Positions 25,397-37,538 are shown, counted from the first letter of the stretch. The stretch: 64,000 nucleotides of DNA from Zantedeschia hybrid cultivar (GCA_030544215.1 JARZZO010000011.1:48543587-48607586), one strand, 5' to 3'. Made by a program: numbers and translations. Notes: generated by a model from the sequence alone, not told the origin.

Positions 25397-26040
25397 GGCC
25401 CAGCCGATGGACGGCGGGGCTCCGGCCGGTCCCCACAGCGCCAGTGGACGTCGTCGACGGCGTCGAACGTTGCCGGACGTCTGAAGTTGCCTTTACGGGG
25501 ACGTTCTGCATGTGTTTTCTTAGCATGCTCTCGAGAAGGAAGGAGCAGGTCGCCGCTGGCCTTAGGAAGTACGGGTTGTGACCGGAGACCTCTTAGGCCA
25601 CCCTAGACGGTGATAGGAAACCAGGGACCATCCCTACGGTTCCCAAAAACACCTCAAACTCCTTGTACAGTTCTCTCGTTGTTGTTATCCTGCATGGCTG
25701 GGTTGCCGCTGGAATGAGAGAGGGAGGCCACCGGTGATGGGGAATCTCCGGTTATCATCGGAGATGTTTTTGAACCAGAATGCTATAGAAAATAGGGATC
25801 ATCCCTCAGGCTCCCCAAAAATTTTTCATGATAATCTCCTACCATTCGGAGCAACCCCAAGAAAAACCTTATTTAAATTCGGGATCATATCCCAATGATT
25901 TTAGACATTCTAAAAACGCGAGAACGATTCCCAGATTTTTAAGTAAATTTTAGCCCAAGAACATGTACAATACAGGTTCTTCACGCATAATGAGAAAAAT
26001 CACGCAAAACGATGCCGTTTTACGATCAAACCAGCAACTT

Positions 26041-26053
26041 GGGTCTGATACCA
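26041..26053 (-). other. PBS of copia H (initiator tRNA-Met)
   Basis: The minus strand reads TGGTATCAGACCC, one base from the 5' LTR end. It matches the usual initiator-Met primer site at the first ten positions. Confidence 0.9.
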
Positions 26054-26054
26054 C

Positions 26055-27638
26055 TGTAAGGAATCGCCAAGAACGCAGCGGAAATTAAATCGATTCCTAT
26101 GTATCGGTTGCTGGGATCGTAAAACGTACAATTAAATAAACGCGGGAAGAACGGTTCTTCACCTTTGCGGGGTTTCAAATCTCCCGTAGATGATTCCGAC
26201 TCAGTAATCGCGCACGCGCACGATCTCTGGAGGTATCCACACGAGCTCCCGATGCAGACGCGTTTTCCTCCTCGACTTGAGTACTCCGACCCGATCTCAA
26301 ATCCACCATGCGCGGAAAGAGAAAGATCTACTCCAAGAGAGAGAGAAGGAGAGAGAGAGAAGAGATAGAGAATCTTAGGGTGTGTATTTCGTCCAACTTC
26401 TTTTACCCCTCCCCTTGGCCTCCTTATATAAGAAATAAGGATAGGCACAAGAATTAATCCTCATGATTATCCAAGAGTTTGGCCTTGGATAACTCTCCAT
26501 TAAATATTCATGTTTATCCTGCGGCTTTTCATAAAAACCCAGATAAGCATGAAATTTAACATCTCTCACCGTCTGACGAGAACTCTTATGTGTGTGACCC
26601 TCTAGGCCCATATATCAGTCCGATTTCAGGCCCATTAAACTTAGAACTAATTCTAAAGTTTAATATTTATTAATTAATATTTAAACATTATATGTTAAAT
26701 AATTAATTTAATAAATAAGTGGTTTATCATCTGATGATTAATCCACTTGGCCTTTTGATCATGAACGGTACCAAACACTACCTCATGATCCCAGAAGATA
26801 TAAGGGATACTGTTCCCTTTATTTGAACCTTTCCGTCTGCAGATACCGCACAGATAAAATCCTTCACTCATCCAATGTCCCAATAACGCAAGGTTATGGT
26901 TTTATAGTCAAACCCTCTATCGCATTATTTAGATGGATTCCAGTACTCAGTTAATTTCTAGAAAGACATCTCTTTCATTTGACCCTGGCCAGGGATTTCT
27001 GTGTACACATCCATAGGACATTCTCTCTCCAGTCTTATACCAAGAGTGAGTGATCCCTTGTTGTTCACTCAATTACCTTCGCAAGCTTTCCACCGTATCT
27101 GAGAGACTGACTATCGTGGGCTTAATGGTTAAAGTCCACAAGTCAGAGAATCAAGACACAATAGTCTACAAACAAGGTATCATTGGTGACTCAGGTCAAA
27201 GGACCAACTGTGCTACTGCAACGATTGAATTCCCTGGTTGACTAATAGGTATAATTACCATCCATGAATTCTTATTTGGGTATGTTCAGTGAACTCATTC
27301 TCTAATGAGCACCCACAAGTTTGTCTTAGTGTCACCATACGAATGAATGTGAGATCATTCACCCTCATCACATGAGCAGACATAACTTGTGTCGATCTTA
27401 TCGGATATTTAGTGTCCATCTCAAATATCCTATGATCGTGAACTGTTTAAGACAAGTGACTAAGGATATTGATCTCACTATCATGATCTCATCATTATTC
27501 AATATCCCATACATTTGTCTACGGACCTTCATTACGATAGTTAATTTGCAAGAACTGTAAATGAAGAAATAATTGCCTTTATTAATAATCTGAACTAGAA
27601 TGTACAATGATTGGCTTTGAGGCCACCCAATTCTATCA
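26055..27638 (-). mobile_element. 5' LTR of copia H
   Basis: Length 1584 bp, TGTAAGG to TCTATCA on the plus strand, followed by TSD GGAGG (27639-27643). The partner LTR is 17884-19467. Confidence 0.95.
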
Positions 27639-27643
27639 GGAGG

Positions 27644-29430
27644 CAAGTCAGGCAAATCATCTAGAAAAACATTAAAAAACTCCCAAATAATATCAATATC
27701 GACAATAGATCTCTCACTAGCACCATTTGATGGAGCAACCACCACACTAGCCAAATATCCATGACAACCCATTCTCAACATCTTATCATCCTTGAGTGAA
27801 GAAAACTATAACATGGCATGATCGATGCCTAGGGCAATGATAAATAAACTCCTCACTAGGTTTTCGAAATATCAACTTCTTATGATGGCAATCTAACAAG
27901 AAAAAATACTTATCTAGCTAGTCCATGCTCAAAATAACATCAAAATCTACCATCTTTATCACATATAACTCAGCCACCTATCTCTATCCCCAAGGTTAAC
28001 AACAACAGAAGATATAATGTGCATAGTGTGAATCTGTTTTTCAGAAGCTGAAGTCACTATTAATGGATGTATTGCATTTATTGGTCTATTCTTAAGTAAT
28101 TTAGAAAAAGTAACAAATATGAATAAATGAATAGCTCTAGGATCAAATAACACCTTAGAATGAATATCATCAATAAGAGAAGTACCTTCTGCAACAGTAG
28201 GGGTCTCCTCAGCATCTTCTCTGGTGAGAGCATAAACACGTTCTTGAGTCATGCCTTTCTTTTGTTCTTGCGTGAGTTGAGCTCTGGCCTTCGGGCAATC
28301 TCTAACCATATGCTCTGGATCACTACATATTGAACACTTGCCGGCTACTCTCCAGTACTTTGTCCCACCATGTCAATGTCCACACTGAGTGCAAGTGGTT
28401 GAATCGAACGCCTTTGGTACGGCAAACTTCACTGGCTAGACTCGAAACTTCTTCTTATCCATGCGCACAAAAGTATCTGATGCACTCCTCTTGTTCTGAC
28501 CCTTATTCTCTTCTATGAATTTCTCATACTCTTGCTCCATGTTGAATGCAGTCCTCAAAGTAGCAGCAAAAGTCTGAGGATCTTAAGCAACAACGTAACG
28601 CCGAATCGTATCTTTTTAAACCCTTGACAAATTTCTTCAACTTCATCTTCTCATCATTATAGATATGGAGTGCATATTTTCCCAAATTGGAGAACGTCGC
28701 TTCATAATCAGCCACTAACATAGTACCTTACACCAGGTTGAGAAACTCCATCTCCTTCTTATCTCGAACATGATCGGAAAAATATTTCTCATGAAAAACT
28801 CCAAGAAACTCCACCCAAATAATAGTAGCACGATCAGTAAACAAGTCTTCTTCATGGTCTTTCACCAAATATCTCATCTCTCATGCAATATAAAGGTCGC
28901 CAGACTGACGTTCTCATCTTCTGGACAATGATTCATAGCCAACATCTTCTCCGTCTCATTAAGCGAAGCCTCAGCAACCTCTGGTCGGCTCTTCCCCTTA
29001 AAAAAAGGAGGACACAACTTGTTGAACTGCTCCATCATAGGGGTCACCTTAGGCCCATGGGGTTGAGCCTGAGTTTGAGTATGTAAAACCTGCACAAGCC
29101 CTTGAAATGTTTGTATGAACCCACTAAAGTCCATATTGACCGAGGGTGCGCTAACCACACCTTGGCCTTGAATTGCATAAGAATCTTCCTGCACTAGGAT
29201 ATCCTCAAAAGATAGGGACGAAACAGGAGGAATCACAGCAGGACGACCATGTCTCGACATATCTTGAAAATCGAAATACCTCAAATAAGTCCTCAAATCT
29301 GACAATTCAGTACTTCTACTTCTACCTCAAATCAAAACTTAGCTATTCTATGACCTATACTCAACCTAAGATCCCAAATCCATCAATCAACTTGACAGAT
29401 TCGATGGTGTAGAACTCAAAACTCTCAAAA
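27644..29430 (-). pseudogene. Chromovirus F gag, protease and start of RT (decayed)
   Basis: Minus-strand 5' half of the F polyprotein. Gag N-terminal region 29305-28874 has PPFFKGKSRPEVAEASLNETEKML, the usual chromovirus capsid start. It continues at 28721-28524 (VADYEATFSNLGKYA, KLKKFVKGLK). A zinc knuckle CSICSDPEHMVRDC sits just before 28309. The protease site, normally DSGATHSF, reads FDPRAIHLFIF, so it is inactive. The frame then reaches the RT leader (GCHGYLASVVV, FLDDLPDLPPD) and stops at the copia H insertion; it resumes at 17878. Frame breaks and stops are frequent, in line with the 16% LTR divergence. PBS 29433-29444 precedes it. Confidence 0.88.
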
Positions 29431-29432
29431 TT

Positions 29433-29444
29433 ACTCTGATACCA
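29433..29444 (-). other. PBS of chromovirus F (initiator tRNA-Met)
   Basis: The minus strand reads TGGTATCAGAGT, five bases from the LTR end at 29450. Confidence 0.85.
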
Positions 29445-29449
29445 TGTTC

Positions 29450-32156
29450 TGTAACACTCCGAACCCCATGTCCAATCATAACCGACTTTCGACGGAATTC
29501 AGAGGCGGTTCAAGTACGAAACATAGCATATACAGTATGGAAATGAGAGAATAGGAGTTTACAAAGCAAAATAAATAGCCATTCATCGCAAATTTCAAAT
29601 AATAATAAGCCAACAAAATATACAAAAAGTCTTATAATAATAATTGTCTCAACATAACATAATTAACCTCTCTCAACTCCCAAAGATATCATAAATTACA
29701 TAATAAATTTAATTACTCCTACTACATCAATCTACCAACATGAAAAGACTCATATGTCACAATTAACTCTCTGGCCACCTCTCCTGAAAAATTATCTAAC
29801 AAACATACTAAGCATAAAACTCAGTAGGTTTCATCTCCTCTACAGGGTAATTATATAATAATTAAAATTTGGATGGTAATCATATCATATCATGAACAAT
29901 TCACAATGTTATATATAGATCAAATAAGAGAATGATACAAAATAGGACCTCACATATATCTCATATCAAATCGGATGTATTTTCTAATAATCTGAAACAA
30001 GCATGCTAATTATAATACCTATCACGTATATTAAACTTTCTTACTTACTTGAAAACAAACTTCTAACCATAAATATATCACATAATTCCTCCAATACATA
30101 GGGAGACACATATCACATAGTATATAGTTCAAAATATAACTAGTAGTATGTAATCAAATTACATATTTTAAATTTTATATTTATAAAAATTTTACATCAT
30201 AAAACAAATTTATAATGCCTTAAAATAAATACAAATTATTCATATATATGTGTCAAATTATCACAATTTCATATCTTAGTCGGACAAGCATCCTAACCAC
30301 AATGTAAGGGGCCACACATACATACACTGGGTATTTAGATAATCATACCAAGTCTTGACTACTGTGGAACTGACGATCACATATATCTCACCACTACACT
30401 ATATTGAAGTAGGTTTCATGGATTTTATTGATTGTCTTAAGTTACATAATACCCTATCTAACAAAGATGCTTACATTAGAATCGGGCTACATAATCCTCT
30501 TAAGATGGCAACGTCCATATCACTCATATTAAATTAGATGGTGCATGTCTTACATAAATTAAATTCATCATAATATGAAATTTAACATTAATTTTATAGC
30601 CAATGATGTTCAAATGCAAAATAATATATTTTCATTAAAACAAGACATTTTAAAGAAACATGATGTTCTACTAGTTAATTTGATGTAAAACTAACTCCAA
30701 CATATTATAAATATATGAAAAATATTTTAAAAATCTTATAAAATTTTCTAAAAATGAAATATAATTTTCATATGTCAAAATCTATTTTTTAGTGTAAAAA
30801 ATTCATTAAAGATGATGAATATTAGTAAACAGATTTGAAAATTCACCAAACTAGTAAAACATGATATTTAAGCTATAAATAAAGTACTTGAAAAAAATTT
30901 CTAATTTCGGAGATCAAATGAATATTTTCAAACTTCAAATAGTGAGTTTAAATTGAACCAAATTTAATAAAAATAATAAATAAATCTTTAAAAATTATAA
31001 AGCATTGCAATTAAATAGATTTCATGAAAATAGACCTATGCTCAAAATGTCAAATCATTTGGAGTATAAATAACCAAGCTATGAATATTTCAAAGTCATG
31101 CATATTGAAATTACGAGTTGCAGAAAATTCAAATTGGATGGCCAGCAATTTGGCCGTTCAGGATACTGGACGGGCAAGCAGTATTGCCGTTCAGTAAATT
31201 AGATAGTCAGCAATGCTGCCATTCAGTTCTATAGATAGTCGGAGATATCGCCGTCCACAGGGTTTCTAGACAAAGTACACGAAATCTAAATTTTCATAAA
31301 TAATTTGCATATCTAATCTACGTTTCTGTTCACAAACATAAAGATCATGATTCTAGACTTTCTTTTGACTACTTCTGAAATCAAAATATTAAATTTTAAA
31401 ATTAATACAAATTAATTTATATTTTGAAAAATTATCACCTCCTCTTACGCTAGAACTCTAAATTTGAAATCCGCCAAGAGATCTTGACTTCCAACGCATA
31501 GCACTAATTCTCAGTCATCATTCTCGATCTCAAATGCTTCTAGAAGGCAAAAGAATCACAAAATTATAAGATTATCCTCAAGAACAATCTTCATCTTCTT
31601 CTCTTTCTTTAAGAACATGAACAAAACGCCCACCTTTCTTAATATAGAATAACGATTAGAGTTAATCATGCCCCCAACCTCATATTTATAAAACTAACAT
31701 CTATTTTCTAATCCCAAATAACCTCTACAAATTACTTTTAGATCGGATTAATCCTTCCTTTCATGAATTAGATACAATCTGACTCCAAATCAGACTCCTC
31801 TCTCGCAACTCTTCCTTCCCAAACTGAACACTCAATTTTTTGGCCTATTAAACGAATGAATCAACAAAAAAAATGACCTTCTATAAAATTGTAGATCTCT
31901 TCGAGCTCTTTTTAATAGTATCAACCACGCTAAAATTCGAATTATACACTGAAAGTTATCACTAAAATGCTGATCTGCTGTCCTGGATATCTAAACCCAG
32001 AAAATTCTGTTAACTTAATAGGCTAAACTACCTATAAAACTAAGTTAATGGGCTTACTCTATTAACCATATTACATTACGTCTAATATTTTAATTATTAT
32101 CATTATTTTTTATTTAATTATTATATATTTTTTTTGAAAAATACCCATGTATTACA
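29450..32156 (-). mobile_element. 5' LTR of chromovirus F
   Basis: Plus-strand ends TGTAACACTCCG and GTATTACA; length 2.71 kb. It is followed by TSD TATAT (32157-32161), identical to 12307-12311. Clear divergence from the 3' LTR marks an old insertion. Confidence 0.92.
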
Positions 32157-32161
32157 TATAT

Positions 32162-32169
32162 TTCTATCA
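32162..32169 (-). mobile_element. Solo copia LTR E, last 8 bp
   Basis: TTCTATCA equals the terminal bases of the H LTRs. With 8025-9273 and 11986-12311 it completes a 1583-bp LTR. AATGG at 32170-32174 is the matching TSD. Confidence 0.65.
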
Positions 32170-32174
32170 AATGG

Positions 32175-33697
32175 TTTACTAATCTAATTACAAGTGGATT
32201 TGTTTAGGGATTTGGTATAAGCTTGTAGATTGAGCAAGACAGGTGTGCAATTGCTATGCACTTTATTTTAAGTGATCATTTCTTATCATCTAACTCATTT
32301 CTTTCAAATTACAAGTTGATTTAACAAAATTTTATTACTTGGCCTATCCATTGTTAATTTAAATTTTCTGATGAGCCCTGTTCAACCCTCCCATGATTGT
32401 CATCGAGTAGGCCATCATCCATTTTTTATTTGATAGGAATGAAACTAGGTGTTTCCACACACTTCCCCTTATGACTTGGGTTGTTTATAGTAGAAATGGA
32501 AACATCTCTTTTTGTTTCCCTGTCCAACCTATTCCCAGCATTCCCCTCAAATACATAGTTTTAACTTGGGGATTTTACATATGAGTATACTCAACATGAT
32601 GGAATCGACTTGATTTGGCCTTATCATGATTGAGCTGCATCATTTGCACCCTTTTGCATGTACCTTGGTAAACCCTACTCAGATGACTCAAAGAATACAT
32701 AAATTGATCAATTTGATGAGATAAGATGAGAAAGTGCCAAATACTCCTATGCCAAAAAGTGCCAAATTTACTCTTACACTATATGGGTAGGTGATATAGT
32801 CCAGGTGGTGTTGATGTGGCTTTAATCTAAATATAATAAGAAACAAAAGGAAAAGAAGAGTTCGATAAGGGATCGGACACCTTGTCAGTGAAATAGGCAT
32901 AACTTTTTACTCAAGGGTCGGATTCGTGCATTGGATCCTAATTTGGAGTCATGATTTCCAAGAGATCGATGTGGTTTACCACTCGCGGTCACGGTGAATT
33001 ATTCTTCAAGTCAAATTACATCATTTCCATAGTGAATGGATCAAATTTAGTAAACATTTGCCATTTTTCGATAACCTTTTATGTAGAAACTAAGAGAGCG
33101 TAGAATTTAATTGTGACAATGATTCTTTTGTAGAAGTTGCTTAGAATTTAATCTTCTTTCATATGGTAGGTTTTTTATTTTTTAGTAAAAATCAAAGATT
33201 CACATCTATTTATAGGCATCCACTATATATAGACTACTTGAATAATTTTGTATTCTTTACAATTTATCTAAGAGTTATGAGTTTTCTCTCCTCCTCCTTC
33301 TCTTCTTCTTGTGTTCCCTTTCTTAACCTTGTGCAACCAAGTGGTTGCTTTAGTGGGGCATACGGAGGCACGTGCAAATGAACATAGAGGATCCCACCTC
33401 ATCATGACTTTTGGAGGGTCTGCAGTTCATGAATAATATACATTGACAATAGCGGTCATGAGACACCTACCACACATGTTTTTCTTTGCATAACATGAAA
33501 AACCTCAGTATGATTCAACAGGTTACTAATGACAAGAAGAACATAGTATTTTTCGGTTTTCCATGCGTAAATCTTATGACAAGTATTTACTCTATATAGA
33601 GACCCGACAACAATTATTACAATTTTGGTTCCCTAGACATATACGTCTTCTGTTTTTCACCCACATTCTTGCTCTTAGGCTGTCGAAGTTTTGTACA
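32175..33697. other. Unassigned sequence 3' of the FRO pseudogene
   Basis: No coding region, LTR end or repeat was recognised. Short ORFs here lack any family feature. It presumably contains the former 3' UTR of the minus-strand FRO gene. Confidence 0.5.
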
Positions 33698-33837
33698 TCA
33701 CCAGCTGAAGCTCATGGAGTGGAAGTGTAAGTTTTCAGCCAGGCCAAATGAACAAATCTTTGCAACATCACTGCGCATCTCTTTCGGGCCACTAGCAAAG
33801 ACTCCGATGTTTGAACCATCTAATTCCAACAACATCT
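33698..33837 (-). pseudogene. FRO last exon
   Basis: 140 nt after an AG acceptor, joining in phase with the previous exon (LK|K). It encodes LLELDGSNIGVFASGPKEMR and then LAENLHFHSMSFSW and a TGA. The C-terminal GLAENLHFxSxSFSW ending is characteristic of plant FROs. The CGP motif, whose Cys contacts the nicotinamide in this superfamily, reads SGP. Confidence 0.9.
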
Positions 33838-34705
33838 CTGAATGCGCAGATGATATCCAACATGAGTCACAAACAAGCCTTACGGCTCAAGTTAAAAGAG
33901 GACATGATTGTAGAGAGTATGCTTGATTTATATATAGTTCTTCCTTATCGTAAAGAGGATAAACATATCTCAATTTTAAATCACATGTAGCTCCAAACTA
34001 GTGATGGCATATAGGTATCTATAAAATAATTTGCAATTACAAATGACTTTGATGTTGACTAAGTGGGATTCAATGAAGCTTCAGCCATTCCAGTATTTTC
34101 ATGTCCCATTTCTATGCTATTCCTGAGGTACGTGGTTACTTATGTTAATTTGTATGCATTGTTTATAACTGTGTTATATGTCTACAGTACTTAAAAACCT
34201 AAGATCACACTTTTGTAAGTGGTGATCTTATTTGTCACTCTTTGATCTAGACTTAGCAGAAAGTCATTGCACAAGAAATCACCGGCCCCTTCTTTTAAAA
34301 GGTGAGGATCAGTGGCCGGAGGTGTGGTCCGTGGATAATCTGAATTTCCAATCCTATGCCAAATACGCACTTGTCCAACAGGAACGGAAGCAGCTCGTCC
34401 TCCTTTTATTTATTATTTTTTTCCTTTTTAGAACTATTTAATCAAGAATCGAATCATATATAATATATGACGGTCCATGATGATCCCAAGTTCGATATAT
34501 TTTTAAAAATATATATCTGAGGTCAATCGGACGATCAAGATTGCACCATGGGATGAGGGGGACCCGGCTGCCTGTGGGCTGGGAATAAAGAAGTCCACTC
34601 TACCCACTTGGGAGCGCCGGCCCGAGTTTGTGTACCCGCCTCACGATGATCTGCTTCGGAAGCGAAAGAGGTGAGACTGAGGAGAGAAAGTTGAGAAGGG
34701 CTTAC

Positions 34706-35417
34706 TTTTGAGATCTGGCCGCGCGCCGAAGTGCACGTTGGTAGAGTGCACAAGGGACTCATGCGGAATGCTCTCGAGCTCTCGGTCGGCGTTGTAGAAC
34801 CAGGATCCCGGCGACGCTGCAGGCGTGGGGGCGTCCGTTTTGATCGGACCTGCCTGGTGTCGACGGAGGCCTCTCTCTTATTCCACAGGAAGGCCGCCGT
34901 AGCCGTCGCCGCTATGCAGCCACAGATGAGCAGCAGGTTCAGGTGCGCCTTTGCGGAGTACGAGTACACTTTGTTGGTGTTCTTGTCGATGGGGTAGATG
35001 TAGTAGCGGTTCATGACACCGAGCAGCACGAGGAAGGCCACGAATGAGGCCGAAATCACCACCCCAAACCACAGCCAGCTGCGAAGGCCCAGCACAGCGG
35101 AGACCGGCAACTCTGCAGGCTGGGGTTTGAACCAAACTGTCCGGATGTGCTTCTTGCTGTGGTCTGCCGCGGGGGCTTTCTCCCTGGTGACGAAGGCGTC
35201 GATGTGCAACTGCAGGCGGGAGATGTCGGAGACGTCGCTGGACATGGGGAGGAGCAGGTCAAGCATGGTGAGGTCGGCAGAGGCCTTGAAGGCGCAGATG
35301 AGATGGATGCTCGGCGTGGGAAAGCTCCCGGCGGTGCTCCGGAAGATGAACTCCCGGAGTATAGAGATGAAGGGGGTGATGCCCCTGCCGCCGCTCACCA
35401 GTACCAGTGAATCGTAA
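34706..35417 (-). pseudogene. FRO NADPH-binding and C-terminal membrane exon
   Basis: It begins YDSLVLVSGGRGITPFISI (NADPH-binding glycine motif, with Arg where FROs have Ser) and continues HLICAFKASADLTMLDLLLP. Two predicted membrane segments follow, SWLWFGVVISASFVAFLVLL and LNLLLICGCIAATATAAFLW, with the FRO signature YYIYPIDKNTNK between them. After DTRQV the frame is lost at a five-C run (plus 34827-34831). In the next frame the family sequence resumes (GSWFYNADRELESIPHESLV, then TNVHFGARPDLK) to the GTAAG donor at 34705. Length 712 nt; 710 would be needed to keep phase with neighbours. Confidence 0.9.
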
Positions 35418-36400
35418 CTGCAATTACTTGACATATATGTTTGAGGTACCAAATTAACTTAGGGACAATAAAGAAAAGGAAACACGTTACGTCAACCAGG
35501 AAAGACGTTTTTAAAAAGAGAGAGTTTGTATATATGTTTTCCTTCTGGGGGCTCAACAAACAGAAGTCCCAGACATGAAGAGGAAGTTAACTTTCTCTTA
35601 ATCTGGTTGGTGCAGTCAGGCTGGAACATGCATCCAACGGTTGTGGGCTGACCGCATGAATCTCTCCATGCAGTCGAACTTACAAAATCAGTTCTCTATA
35701 TATAAGTGCAATTTATGCAGCCAATTATACTATTTTTCATATATTTTCTTATTCATAAAATTAATAAGATATCTTTGGAACATCTAAGGAAAGACAACAT
35801 TGGATTGAGATCGTCTACTTCATTTCTTCTAAATCACTTGTACTCCACTTACTTTGATTGATTCAGTTATTATGATACGAAGAAAGTAGAACTTAAAAAA
35901 GAGAAAAGTTTTTAATTTTTAAAGATTTTAAATTAATCGAAATGAGTGGAGTATAAATGATGTAAAAGAAATGGAGTAAACGATCTCAATCCGACGACAT
36001 CACTTTTACCCAACTGATCAAGTAGTGAATTGAGAATGCCTACGCCAATGGAACTCCATTTTCAGAAAGACAAAAAAGGTTCTTATTTTTAGAATTCTTA
36101 GCCTATGAGATAAAGTAGAACAAAAAGTGAAGAAAAGGATATTGATCGATAAATAGGAAAGCAGATTGTCCAAGGTCATTTGTGTATGGTGTTTGATCCG
36201 TATGCCTCCAAATTTCAGTCAGGTGTTCCTGTACAACTAGTTTTTTAAAAAGTATCCTTATACATCAAACTTGACTCAAACAAATATTTATAAAAGGTTT
36301 ATTAATGCCCCCAAATGGATGCTTTTAAATGAATTAGATTCGACTCTTTAATTGTCATAATCTGAGTTCAACTGGCCTAGGCTTAGTATGTAACACAAAC

Positions 36401-36616
36401 CTTAGGAAATTATTTGAAACGGGACCGTAGGGTACTTCCAGGGAGACTTCAAGCCCTGTTACAGTCTCTGCGACCAGCTCCCTTCTTTCTTGATGACGAT
36501 GCTCAGCTTGTCCGGCTCCAGGTTGCCGTTGGAGCTCACCGTGAACGGGTGCCATTGAAGTCTGGAGACGCCGGGGACATTGATGAAGACGATGCTCAAG
36601 GGGTTGTACGTCAAAC
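36401..36616 (-). pseudogene. FRO FAD-binding exon (frameshifted)
   Basis: It encodes YNPLSIVFINVPGVSRLQWH, followed by PFTVSSNGNLEPDKLSIVIK. HPFT is the FAD-binding motif of the family. After GSWSQRL the frame meets a TAA. The expected VSxEVPYGPVSNNFLR block follows in another frame, with several family residues missing between. The donor AAG|GTTTGT is at 36401/36400. Confidence 0.85.
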
Positions 36617-36808
36617 CTACGTTTTGCCGTGGATCAAGGAAGAATTAATGTAAGATAAGCCTTGAGGATCACTTGTCAATATATACCATGCAGCTCCGTT
36701 GGGGAAAGTACGCCAGTGAAAGCGTATAAAAGTATCTCTTGCATGGAAACGGCCAAATAATGGATATATAAGATACGTGTAGATCAGAATGTTTGTCCCT
36801 AAAGCAGG

Positions 36809-36853
<45 letters not shown>
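36809..36853. repeat. (AT)n microsatellite
   Basis: About 45 bp of alternating TA in the region where the missing FRO exons would lie. Overlapping ORFs rich in YIYIYI are artefacts of it. Confidence 0.97.
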
Positions 36854-36858
<5 letters not shown>

Positions 36859-36952
36859 GTGTAGAATCCGAATCACACAGGAGGAAGGCAGAACGTACGG
36901 CCTCTCCGCCATTAGATCGAGCTCTGTTTCGCGCTGCTGTTTTACTACGTAC

Positions 36953-37136
36953 CTTGAGTTCCGAAGTATGTGGAGCTGGTGTCTGACCGGAGCTTGGGCT
37001 GCCATTCTTGCCTGTAGGTGTTGGTGGGCGCCACGACCCATATCATGAGCCAACCCAGGAACACCACAGCCACAAGCAGCCTTATGGCCGCCGCGAGCTG
37101 CAGCTGGGTACTCTTCCCTTCGGCCTCCTCACCCAT
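36953..37136 (-). pseudogene. FRO exon 1
   Basis: ATG at 37136 opens MGEEAEGKSTQLQLAAAIRL and one membrane helix (LLVAVVFLGWLMIWVVAPT), then TYRQEWQPKLRSDTSSTYFG. This matches the first membrane segment and following block of plant FROs. It ends at a GTACGT donor (36952) with one base of a split codon. The FAD exon starts with two bases, so the two could splice in phase. Confidence 0.88.
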
Positions 37137-37538
37137 CTCTTCTCTGCCCTAGTCTCTCTCTAGTTGGCTATGCGGCCCTCTCCTTCCTGTTTCTCTCTCT
37201 CTCTCTAACTTCTCCTCTCTCCTCGTTTTCCTATCCTTCTCCGGGCTGACGAGGGAAGATCTATGAAGGGATATATAAAGGGATATAGAAATGAAAGAGA
37301 TGGCATGATTCTTGCGACCATATGGCGTCTTCCCTGCCCTACGCCTGCACACGCCCCCCCCCACTCCACGCCGTGCCTTGGAGTCCACCCCGCTCTCCAG
37401 CATGTGTGCGAGCTCTCTTCAAGCCCAGTATTGAGGGTCAACGCCTGTCATCTCCTTCACTGGGCGTGCGCTTGTACTCTATGTTGGGCTTTTTGGAGTT
37501 GAATTTGGAAGTTTCTTTTCTTTAGTTTGTTTAATAAA
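37137..37538 (-). promoter_or_regulatory. FRO upstream region with possible TATA box
   Basis: CT-rich 5' UTR-like sequence (37140-37210) precedes the ATG, and a minus-strand CTTTATATATCC near 37270 lies about 135 bp upstream. This placement fits a plant core promoter, but nothing shows activity. The short ORFs here are shadows. Confidence 0.35.

Larger units (their letters stand above)
23491..26040 (-). other. 5' untranslated leader of copia H (2.5 kb)
   Basis: This is a long leader between PBS and gag with no gag-like coding. In sense order it has a GC-rich island (about 25600-25080) with a 25-nt C run, an AT-rich stretch of about 1 kb, and four copies of a short hairpin (23973-23677) ending about 187 nt before the gag ATG. 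The same layout is found in copia A. Overlapping ORFs in the GC island are shadows. Confidence 0.75.
33698..37136 (-). pseudogene. Ferric reduction oxidase (FRO) pseudogene, internally deleted
   Basis: FRO proteins are plasma-membrane or organelle flavocytochromes that pass electrons from NADPH through FAD and haem to ferric chelates. Four segments with plausible splice sites are visible: exon 1 (37136-36953), an FAD-binding exon (36616-36401), the NADPH-binding/C-terminal membrane exon (35417-34706) and the last exon (33837-33698, ending SFSW). The transmembrane ferric-reductase core with its haem-binding histidines, which should lie between exon 1 and the FAD exon, is absent: only 336 bp, largely an (AT)n run, separate them. 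At least two further lesions break the frame, one in the FAD exon and one at a C run at 34827-34831. The conserved Cys-Gly pair of the last exon reads Ser-Gly. The locus cannot make a working reductase. It is the only recognisable metabolic gene remnant in the window. Confidence 0.9.

Noticed and set aside
25099..25606. Overlapping Arg/Pro-rich ORFs on both strands
   Set aside because: They arise from the GC-rich island of the copia H leader; no start context, domain or homologous frame in A, B or C.
34731..35417. Plus-strand ORFs opposite the FRO exon
   Set aside because: They are antisense shadows of the FRO NADPH exon, whose minus-strand frame matches the family.
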